DNA from: an uncultured Acidimicrobiales bacterium
GTDB lineage: Bacteria; Actinomycetota; Acidimicrobiia; Acidimicrobiales; Aldehydirespiratoraceae
Direction of reading: 5' to 3'
Assembly: GCA_938091985.1 (NCBI GenBank)
Contig: CALKOE010000456.1
Coordinates: 1-7,949, forward strand
Length of the DNA: 7,949 nucleotides
The notes beneath the pieces are model-generated. The model was not told the DNA's origin and did no database searches. It was given only the letters and a program-made list of their open reading frames with translations. Below, one piece after another: positions 1 to 5,442 of the stretch (its first letter is position 1; each line of letters begins with the position of its first letter). Both the position numbers and the translations under genes were made by a program.

Positions 1-48
1 GACGACTGGGACGCCTTCGGGTGGGACCTTCCGAAGGTTCGCCCATGA
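1..48 (+). CDS. 3' end of an unidentified upstream gene (partial)
   Basis: Reading from base 1 in frame 1 gives 15 sense codons (DDWDAFGWDLPKVRP) and then TGA at 46-48. That TGA overlaps the ATG at 45-47 of the aldolase gene as ATGA, the usual arrangement of translationally coupled genes in one operon. The visible tail is too short to assign to a family. By context it is probably another enzyme, kinase or transporter part of the same catabolic operon, but that is inference only. Confidence 0.55.
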   Translation, partial: DDWDAFGWDLPKVRP

Positions 49-905
49 GCGGCACCGTGGGCTCGTTGGAGGGAATCTCCGACAATGGGAAGTTCGCCGT
101 GTTCGCGATCGATCATCGTGACTCGCTGCGGGCGTTTCTCGATCCGAGTGATCCCGACGCAATACCGGCGGAGACACTCACCGCCCTGAAGATCGAACTG
201 GTGACGGCGGGCGCCGCTGAGGCCACCGGCGTGATGCTCGAATCGGAGTATTCGATACCTCAGGTCATCGATGCCGGCGCGCTGCCGCCGGGCGTGGGGT
301 TCGTGGCCGCGCTCGAAGCGCAGGGCTACCTCGGCGAGCTGGGATCTGCCCCCACCGAGATGCTCCAGGGATGGTCACCCAGCGCAGCGCGAGACGCGGG
401 CGCGTCTGCATGCAAGCTCCTGCTGCCCTTCCACCCCGATCGGCCCATCGCTGAGCTGCAGGAGAAGGTCGCCCTCGAGACGGTGGCTCGGTGTCACGAC
501 GCCGGCATGCCGCTCGTGTTGGAGCCACTCTTCTATGGGCTCGACGACCCTGCCGACCGGCCTCGTGTCGTGATCGAGACCGCCAACCGATTCGCGGCTG
601 CGGGTGCCGATCTGCTGAAGCTTCCGTTTCCGATCGACACCTCCGTCGATGAAGATCGAGACCACTGGCACGCGTCGTGCGTCACCATCTCCTCGCTCGT
701 GCGCTCGCCGTGGGTGCTCCTGTCGGGCGGCGGCACCTTCGATGCGTTCGCTGCCCAGGTCGAAGTGGCGCGCGCCGCGGGTGCCGCAGGATTCATGGTC
801 GGCCGCGCACTGTGGGGAGAAGCGGTGTTGGCACCGCTGTCGGAGCGCACGGCGCGGCTTGAAGTGGTGCGCCGACGCTTGGCCCACCTTCGCGGATTGC
901 TCTAG
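45..905 (+). CDS. LacD/YihT-like class I aldolase
   Basis: This is a 286-residue protein of the LacD (tagatose-1,6-bisphosphate aldolase) / YihT (sulfofructose-1-phosphate aldolase) type, a cytoplasmic (beta/alpha)8 barrel that cleaves a ketose phosphate through a lysine Schiff base. From the ATG at 45, landmarks matching remembered LacD sequences are AIDHRDSL (21-28), MLESEYSIP (64-72), ACKLLLPF (122-129, K124), LVLEPLFY (157-164, with E160 where LacD has its catalytic Glu), DLLKLPFP (189-196, K192 the likely Schiff-base lysine), LLSGGGTF and GFMVGRALW near the end. Length is close to YihT. The ATG at 45 is preferred over the in-frame GTG at 21 because GAAGG at 33-37 lies 7 nt upstream and the ATG overlaps the preceding stop as ATGA. 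The substrate is not determined: the gene is followed after 52 nt by a semialdehyde dehydrogenase, so an aldol cleavage yielding a three-carbon aldehyde (malonic semialdehyde or sulfolactaldehyde) is plausible. Confidence 0.85.
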   Translation: MSGTVGSLEGISDNGKFAVFAIDHRDSLRAFLDPSDPDAIPAETLTALKIELVTAGAAEATGVMLESEYSIPQVIDAGALPPGVGFVAALEAQGYLGELGSAPTEMLQGWSPSAARDAGASACKLLLPFHPDRPIAELQEKVALETVARCHDAGMPLVLEPLFYGLDDPADRPRVVIETANRFAAAGADLLKLPFPIDTSVDEDRDHWHASCVTISSLVRSPWVLLSGGGTFDAFAAQVEVARAAGAAGFMVGRALWGEAVLAPLSERTARLEVVRRRLAHLRGLL

Positions 906-911
906 TTCCGA

Positions 912-931
912 CGCGGCGCGGTTCCGCCGCG
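912..931 (+). repeat. GC-rich inverted repeat between aldolase and mmsA genes
   Basis: CGCGGCG (912-918) and its exact reverse complement CGCCGCG (925-931) are separated by a 6-nt loop. The repeat fills much of the 52-nt gap between the aldolase stop (905) and the dehydrogenase start (958), and ends 17 nt before its Shine-Dalgarno. No run of T follows, so it is unlikely to be an intrinsic terminator. It could be an RNA-stability or partial attenuation hairpin within the operon, or chance in GC-rich DNA. Confidence 0.4.
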
Positions 932-957
932 ATTCAGATCGACTCGATGGAGAAGTA

Positions 958-2454
958 ATGAGAACAGTGACGCACTGGATTGATGGAGCAGCGTACGACG
1001 GGAGGTCGACTCGGGCCGCCCCGATCTGGAATCCGGCGACAGGAGCGCAGCAGGCCGAGGTGCGTCTCGCGACGGTCGAGGATGTCGACGTCGCTGTGCG
1101 GGCTGCTGAATCGGCGTATGCGTCGTGGTCACAGACATCGTTGAGCGCTCGTAGCAAGGTGCTCTTCGCGTTTCGCGAGATCATGAACAGGCGAGCGGGC
1201 GAGCTGGCCGAGATGATTACGGATGAGCACGGCAAGGTGCTCTCCGACGCAGCCGGAGAAGTGCAGCGTGGTCTTGAAGTAGTCGAGTTCGCTTGTGGGA
1301 TCCCCACCCTCCTGAAGGGTGGCTTCTCGGACCAGGTCTCGGGCGGTGTCGACGCCTACTCGTATCGCGAGTCGCTCGGCGTCTGCGCAGGTATCACTCC
1401 GTTCAACTTCCCGGCGATGGTCCCCATGTGGATGTTCCCGGTGGCGATCGCCTGCGGCAACACGTTCATCCTGAAACCGAGCGAGCGCGACCCTTCCGTA
1501 GCCGTTCTCATGGCCGAGATGTGGGCCGAGGCCGGCCTGCCCGCCGGGGTCTTCAACGTCGTCCACGGCGACAAGGAGGCGGTCGACGCACTCCTCGACC
1601 ATCCGGGTGTGGCTGCGGTGTCGTTCGTTGGGTCGACTCCGATTGCTCGCTACGTCCATGAGCGGGGCATCGGCGCCGGCAAGCGTGTGCAGGCGCTCGG
1701 TGGAGCGAAGAACCACGCCATCGTCTTGCCCGACGCCGACATGGAGTTCGCTTCGCACCACCTCGCCTCGGCTGCGTTTGGCTCGGCGGGGGAGCGGTGC
1801 ATGGCGATCTCAGCCGCCATCGCAGTGGGATCTGCCGGTGACGAGCTTCTCCCGCACGTGCAGGAGCAGGCCACCGCGGTCAAGGTTGGTCCGGGACGTG
1901 ATCCGGCCAGCGAGATGGGCCCGATTGTCACGGCCGAGGCAAGAGACCGGATCGTGGGATTCATCGAGCGCGGATCTGCGCAGGGTGCCGACCTGGTGGT
2001 CGACGGACGAGATCTCGTGGTGCCGGGCCACGCCGATGGCTTCTTCGTGGGGCCGACGCTGATCGACCGAGTGACGACCGAGATGGACGTCTACACCAAC
2101 GAGATCTTCGGGCCGGTGTTGTCAGTGCTGCGAGCCGACACCGTCGACGACGCGATCGACCTGATCAATGCCAACCCCTATGGCAACGGCACGGCGGTGT
2201 TCACCAACTCCGGCGGGGCCGCTCGGCGTTTCGTGCGTGGGGTGAAGGTCGGGATGATCGGGATCAATGTGCCCGTGCCGGTTCCCATGGCGTACTACAG
2301 CTTCGGCGGATGGAAGGACTCGCTTTTCGGGGAGCACCACATCCACGGCCCCGAGGGGGTTGCCTTCTACACGCGGGGCAAGGCCGTGACGGTGCGTTGG
2401 CCAGAAGCAGGCACGCCGAGTGGTGCGAGTATGGACATGCCAACAGCCACCTGA
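958..2454 (+). CDS. mmsA: Methylmalonate/malonate-semialdehyde dehydrogenase (CoA-acylating)
   Basis: This 498-residue cytoplasmic NAD-dependent aldehyde dehydrogenase converts (methyl)malonate semialdehyde plus CoA to propionyl- or acetyl-CoA with loss of CO2, in valine or inositol breakdown. It follows Bacillus IolA closely end to end: WNPATGA (24-30), the nucleotide-fold segment TPFNFPAMVPMWMFPVAIAC (147-166) and GNTFILKPSER (167-177), SFVGSTPI (222-229), GGAKNHAIVLPDAD (248-261), then the catalytic C281 in GSAGERCMA. R104 (in GEVQRG) and R280 (just before C281) match IolA R107 and R283, the arginines known to hold the substrate carboxylate. The motif after SFVG lacks the general-base Glu of ordinary aldehyde dehydrogenases, as expected for this CoA-dependent branch. 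The ATG at 958 has GGAG (in GGAGAAG, 949-955) 5 nt upstream. It follows the aldolase gene in one operon. The family is secure. The physiological substrate (methylmalonate, malonate or another three-carbon semialdehyde; iolA would be the name in an inositol operon) is not. Confidence 0.95.
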   Translation: MRTVTHWIDGAAYDGRSTRAAPIWNPATGAQQAEVRLATVEDVDVAVRAAESAYASWSQTSLSARSKVLFAFREIMNRRAGELAEMITDEHGKVLSDAAGEVQRGLEVVEFACGIPTLLKGGFSDQVSGGVDAYSYRESLGVCAGITPFNFPAMVPMWMFPVAIACGNTFILKPSERDPSVAVLMAEMWAEAGLPAGVFNVVHGDKEAVDALLDHPGVAAVSFVGSTPIARYVHERGIGAGKRVQALGGAKNHAIVLPDADMEFASHHLASAAFGSAGERCMAISAAIAVGSAGDELLPHVQEQATAVKVGPGRDPASEMGPIVTAEARDRIVGFIERGSAQGADLVVDGRDLVVPGHADGFFVGPTLIDRVTTEMDVYTNEIFGPVLSVLRADTVDDAIDLINANPYGNGTAVFTNSGGAARRFVRGVKVGMIGINVPVPVPMAYYSFGGWKDSLFGEHHIHGPEGVAFYTRGKAVTVRWPEAGTPSGASMDMPTAT

Positions 2455-2483
2455 CTCAAGCAGACGGCGAGCCCGAAGAAGCC

Positions 2484-2513
2484 TTGACAGAAAGCTTTCT
2501 GTAAAGATATGTT
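2484..2513 (+). promoter_or_regulatory. Sigma-70-type promoter for marR-dioxygenase-propeller unit
   Basis: A perfect -35 hexamer TTGACA (2484-2489) is followed after 18 nt by TATGTT (2508-2513), matching 4 of 6 positions of TATAAT and the TANNNT pattern of actinobacterial promoters. Transcription should begin about 7 nt downstream, at or next to the A of the ATG at 2520. The AT-rich patch stands out in the GC-rich 65-bp gap after mmsA, and a palindrome overlaps the -35 box. It probably drives the three genes from 2520 to 5389. Confidence 0.65.
2487..2502. promoter_or_regulatory. 16-bp perfect palindrome, probable MarR operator
   Basis: ACAGAAAGCTTTCTGT is a perfect 8+8 inverted repeat with no spacer. 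With one mismatched pair (2486/2503) the dyad extends to 2484-2505, giving 10 matched pairs over 22 bp. It overlaps the last three bases of the -35 hexamer and fills most of the spacer, so bound protein would block RNA polymerase. Size and symmetry suit a MarR dimer, and the regulator gene starts 17 bp downstream. Autoregulation is inferred from position. Confidence 0.65.
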
Positions 2514-2519
2514 CGGTCG

Positions 2520-3002
2520 ATGGTCGATCTCACAACGATGACGCTGTTGCTCGGACGGCTGTCTCGGCTCAATGAGTCGGCCGTCACCGAGGTCTGTGCC
2601 GAGCACAGCACGACCCCGGCGGAACTGCGAGTGATGTCGTTGCTCGCCCATCGAATCGATGGTGCGGCCAGCCCTTCCGACATCGCCACGTTCGTGGTGC
2701 AGACCAGCGGCGGGCTCACAGCGACCTTGCGTCGCCTCGAGACCGACGGCCACATCGAACGGGTCGCTGATCCGGACGACGGTCGCGGCCGGCTCGTCGT
2801 GCTCACCGATACGGGCGCCGCATTCCACCAGCGAGTGCTCGACGCGGTCGTGTCGAGTGTCGCCCGAGCCTTCGACGGCCTCGACCTTTCTCGCCTCGAC
2901 GCGATCATCCGCGACCTTGTCGCGGGATTCGAACGCGTCGATGGCGCACCTTCCAGTGCCGGCTTCGTTGCCGGCGTTCCCCCGTCTCCCATCACGAGGT
3001 GA
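2520..3002 (+). CDS. MarR-family transcriptional regulator
   Basis: This 160-residue winged helix-turn-helix protein is close to the usual MarR length (about 140-160). An N-terminal dimerisation helix (1-28) is followed by the helix at TPAELRVMSLLAH (32-44), SPSDIATFVVQTSGGLTATL (51-70) as the helix-turn-helix with the recognition helix at about 62-72, RRLETDGHIERV (71-82), and the wing DPDDGRGRLVVLTDTG (84-99), whose D-x-DGR-...-LT pattern is typical of the family. Residues about 105-140 form the C-terminal dimer helices, and the tail after 142 is Pro/Ser/Gly-rich and probably disordered. No Shine-Dalgarno precedes the ATG at 2520, which falls about 7 nt after the -10 box, so leaderless translation is likely. 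The in-frame ATG at 2538 also lacks one. The protein probably represses its own promoter through the palindrome at 2487-2502 and releases it on binding a small molecule, perhaps the substrate of the downstream dioxygenase. The ligand is unknown. Confidence 0.88.
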   Translation: MVDLTTMTLLLGRLSRLNESAVTEVCAEHSTTPAELRVMSLLAHRIDGAASPSDIATFVVQTSGGLTATLRRLETDGHIERVADPDDGRGRLVVLTDTGAAFHQRVLDAVVSSVARAFDGLDLSRLDAIIRDLVAGFERVDGAPSSAGFVAGVPPSPITR

Positions 3003-3003
3003 T
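2996..3003 (+). promoter_or_regulatory. Strong Shine-Dalgarno that sets the dioxygenase start
   Basis: GAGGTGAT is an eight-base match to the 16S anti-Shine-Dalgarno. Its GAGG core lies 8 nt before the ATG at 3008. In the same frame, GTG at 2999 and ATG at 3002 lie inside or against this site, so 3008 is the usable start. The site overlaps the marR stop codon (3000-3002). Confidence 0.7.
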
Positions 3004-3007
3004 GCAC

Positions 3008-3790
3008 ATGTCCACCACAGAAGCCATCAACGCCCTCGGGCTCCGCCCATTGAGCGGCCGGATCGCCGCCGAGATCCTCGCGCCACTCGGCGCGATCCTG
3101 GCCGACGACGCGCTGCAAGCCGATCTGAGAGCCGCGCTCCCGGAGCGGGGAGTGCTCGTGTTGCGAGGCGCGTCGCCTTCGCCCGAACAGCAGATCGCGC
3201 TCGCGTCGATCTTCGGCGAGCCCGAACCTCCGAAGGAGCAGAACCCCCGCCATCCCGACCACGATCTCGTCTGCGTCTTCGACAGCGATGGTGGCTACAA
3301 GGCCGACAAGTGGCATGCCGACGAGACGTTTGTCGAGAACCCTGTGTCGGGTGCGGTGCTGTCGATGCAGATCATGCCGCCCGTCGGGGGCGACACCATG
3401 TGGACCAACACCGAGGCGGCCTACGACGCGCTGTCCAACGGCATGAAGGCACTGCTCGACAACCGCCGGGCTCGCCACGAGATCAATGAGTCGGTGGCGA
3501 CCGTGCACCCGGTGATCCGCACCCACCCGGTGACCGGCCGGAAGTCGATCTACGTCAACGACATCTTCACTCGCGGCATCGTCGATCTTCCGCCCGACGA
3601 GAGCGATGCGATCTTGCCGTTCCTGAAGCGCCACGTGCAGCGCCCCGACTTCACCTTCCGTCACACGTGGGCCGAGGGCGACGTGGTGATCTGGGACAAC
3701 CGGTGCACACAGCACTACGCGATCAACGACTTCGAGGGTCGACGCGTCGTGCATCGCGTGGGCTTCTTCGCCGAACCCTTCGAGAACTGA
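3008..3790 (+). CDS. TauD/TfdA-family Fe(II)/2-oxoglutarate-dependent dioxygenase
   Basis: This 260-residue cytoplasmic enzyme should hydroxylate an organic substrate while converting 2-oxoglutarate and O2 to succinate and CO2. In taurine- or herbicide-type members the hydroxylated product then falls apart. The iron triad is complete: H103 and D105 in KWHADETF, and distal H236 in DNRCTQHYAIND. R250 in RRVVHRVG, 14 residues after H236, fits the 2-oxoglutarate carboxylate clamp, and T130 in PPVGGDTMW matches the cosubstrate-binding Thr of TauD. The N-terminal LSGRIAAEI and RGVLVLRG segments are also typical. It is a little shorter than E. coli TauD (283). It starts 5 nt after the marR stop and ends 9 nt before the propeller gene, so all three are probably one operon. 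No sulfonate transporter genes flank it, so taurine is not implied. The substrate is unknown; sulfonates, alkyl sulfates, aryloxy acids or small-molecule tailoring are all open. Confidence 0.9.
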   Translation: MSTTEAINALGLRPLSGRIAAEILAPLGAILADDALQADLRAALPERGVLVLRGASPSPEQQIALASIFGEPEPPKEQNPRHPDHDLVCVFDSDGGYKADKWHADETFVENPVSGAVLSMQIMPPVGGDTMWTNTEAAYDALSNGMKALLDNRRARHEINESVATVHPVIRTHPVTGRKSIYVNDIFTRGIVDLPPDESDAILPFLKRHVQRPDFTFRHTWAEGDVVIWDNRCTQHYAINDFEGRRVVHRVGFFAEPFEN

Positions 3791-3799
3791 ACGCAACCG

Positions 3800-5389
3800 A
3801 TGCAGAACGGACCGCAGAATCCCTTCCTGGCCAACTCGTCCTACGCGGTGGCGCACGGCCGCAGCGACCAGCAGGACAACGTGGCGTGGCGCGGCCCCGA
3901 GGGCCCCACGGAGGTGCTCGATGAAGCACACGACATTCAGTACGCCTGGCTTGGCCCATGCCACTTCGGTGGTCTGATCTCCGGTGCCTACCCCGACGGC
4001 AAGCGCACGATCTGGAGCAACGGCAAACAGAACATCGTGAAGCTCGACTACGACACGCTCGAGGTGCTCGCCAACCACGAGATCGTCGGCGCTGGAGGAT
4101 GCAGCCCGCAGGCGGAGCTCGAAGAGAACCTCGTCGGTCTCGACGAGAAGGAGGACTGGGAGGCGATCGAACACGCCATCGAGCTCTCGATGAAATACAT
4201 GACGGGCCTCGACGGCGTCTACGCGCTGCTCGACCTCGATCACACGCTCTTCCTCGGTCGCGAGGATCACGCCGTCGCCTATGTCGAGCACGACCCGACC
4301 GATCGCGCCTCGGAGATCGTCGAGCGGAACCGCTGGTACAAGCCGGACCACATCACCGGCGCTTTCGTGGGCATGAACATCACGTTCGACGGCCGCTTGG
4401 TCATGTCGACCGATCGTGGCTGGGTCGTCGTGCTCGCTCGCGACTTCAGCGAATACCACGCGATTCAGGTGCGGGGTGGGGCTGAGGAAGCCGAGGCGTA
4501 TTGCGCCGAGAAGGAGGCCGCCGGGCGAGTGGGCTACGGCTGGATGCGCACGAGCATGTGTGTCGACGACGACAACGGGATATACTGCTCGTCCAACGAT
4601 CACCACCACAAGCTCCGCTGGACAGGCACCGAGCTCACCGACGACGAAGCTCACGGCTGCTGGTCCGTCCCGTATCGCAACGGCGGCGGCACCGGATCGG
4701 GGACCACGCCGTCACTCATGGGCTTCGGTCCCGACGACGACAAGTTCGTGGTGTTCGGCGATGGTGACGAGGTCGTCAACATCACCCTCGCGTGGCGTGA
4801 CGAGATTCCTGCCGACTGGACGCAGTTGCCAAATGCTCCGCATCGTCGGATCGCCGGCATCGGGCCTGCCAACATGGGCGACCCCGACCTGCCGACCATT
4901 CAGACCGAGCAGTCGATCACGGTGTCGGGATATGGCGCGATGACGGTGAACAACGAGCCGGCCACCATCCCCGAGGGGTTCCCTGGCCAGGGCGTGCGCA
5001 TGCTCTGCTTCATGCTCGGCCACAAGCCGGAGTACACGCCCCACGGGATGCACAAGTACGCGTGGGACCCCGCGGCCCGTGAGTTGCGCGAGGCGTGGGT
5101 CAACCTCGAGATCTCATCGCCCAATTCGGTGCCGTTCGTCGCCGAGGAGAGCGGGCTCGTCTATACCTGCGGCGCCCGCGATGGGAAGTGGACCATCGAA
5201 GCGGCCGACTGGGAGACCGGTGAGACCGCCTTTCACTATGTGCTCGGCGGCTCGAAATTCAACACGATTGGCGCTGGCGTCACGGTCGACGACGACGGTC
5301 ATCTCCTCTTCGGATCCATGTACGGCAAAACCCGAATCCTGCGAGAACCCGGCACCGGCACCCCCGTCGCCGCTACAACCGGAGTCTGA
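3800..5389 (+). CDS. Predicted beta-propeller protein of unknown function
   Basis: I do not recognise a named family for this 529-residue protein. It has no signal peptide or membrane span, so it is probably cytoplasmic. Several stretches repeat a blade-like pattern of Asp/Gly turn, hydrophobic strand, small residues and another strand: about 53-93 (ending VKLDYDTLEVL), 135-175 (DGVYALLDLDHTLFLG), 186-224 (ITFDGRLVMSTDRGWVVVLA), 250-280 (MCVDDDNGIYCSSNDHHHKL), 300-335 (GFGPDDDKFVVFGDGDEVVN), 415-482 (ESGLVYTCGARDGKWTIEAA) and 488-516 (VTVDDDGHLLFGSMYGKTRI). This suggests a six- to eight-bladed propeller resembling SMP-30/YncE/PQQ-like folds. An acidic, probably helical insert lies at 107-138. 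A His cluster (D267-H270), H285 and several Cys could hold a metal. The ATG at 3800 is 9 nt after the dioxygenase stop with only a weak ribosome site, implying coupling. It may hydrolyse or isomerise the dioxygenase product, but that is a guess from context. The long open frame antisense to it is not credible. Confidence 0.8.
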   Translation: MQNGPQNPFLANSSYAVAHGRSDQQDNVAWRGPEGPTEVLDEAHDIQYAWLGPCHFGGLISGAYPDGKRTIWSNGKQNIVKLDYDTLEVLANHEIVGAGGCSPQAELEENLVGLDEKEDWEAIEHAIELSMKYMTGLDGVYALLDLDHTLFLGREDHAVAYVEHDPTDRASEIVERNRWYKPDHITGAFVGMNITFDGRLVMSTDRGWVVVLARDFSEYHAIQVRGGAEEAEAYCAEKEAAGRVGYGWMRTSMCVDDDNGIYCSSNDHHHKLRWTGTELTDDEAHGCWSVPYRNGGGTGSGTTPSLMGFGPDDDKFVVFGDGDEVVNITLAWRDEIPADWTQLPNAPHRRIAGIGPANMGDPDLPTIQTEQSITVSGYGAMTVNNEPATIPEGFPGQGVRMLCFMLGHKPEYTPHGMHKYAWDPAARELREAWVNLEISSPNSVPFVAEESGLVYTCGARDGKWTIEAADWETGETAFHYVLGGSKFNTIGAGVTVDDDGHLLFGSMYGKTRILREPGTGTPVAATTGV

Positions 5390-5417
5390 CCCCCGCTACA
5401 TCTCGCCGGTTTGGACC

Positions 5418-5442
5418 TCTCGCTCAGCTCCGGGGAGCGAGA
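5418..5442. terminator. Hairpin at the convergent junction, possible bidirectional terminator
   Basis: TCTCGCTC (5418-5425) and its exact reverse complement GAGCGAGA (5435-5442) flank a 9-nt loop. A shorter alternative stem, GCTCC/GGAGC, is nested inside. The structure lies 29 nt after the propeller stop and covers the stop codon of the convergent methyltransferase gene (5424-5426). Neither side has a T tract, so it is not a canonical intrinsic terminator, but its position between converging operons suits a transcription-ending or 3'-end-stabilising structure. Confidence 0.35.

Noticed and set aside
649..957. Longer start for the MmsA frame
   Set aside because: The 103 extra residues translate the aldolase gene out of frame. 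The ATG at 958 has a good Shine-Dalgarno and matches the family N-terminus.
375..1307. 310-codon open frame on the - strand
   Set aside because: It is antisense to the aldolase and the start of mmsA, has a low-complexity Arg/Ser-rich product and no motif.
1129..1761. 210-codon open frame on the - strand inside mmsA
   Set aside because: It is a shadow frame of a securely identified dehydrogenase and its product resembles no protein family.
3008..3790. Naming the dioxygenase tauD (taurine dioxygenase)
   Set aside because: The iron and cosubstrate residues are generic to the superfamily, and no taurine transporter genes or taurine-specific residues could be shown.
2456..4654. 732-codon open frame on the - strand
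   Set aside because: It lies antisense to the marR, dioxygenase and propeller genes, all of which have family motifs or coherent coding character. Its translation is Val/His/Arg/Asp-rich with no recognisable domain. It is the expected shadow of GC-rich third positions.
3800..5389. Carotenoid cleavage oxygenase for the propeller protein
   Set aside because: It is a propeller of similar length, but the four spaced His ligands and surrounding motifs of that family could not be placed.
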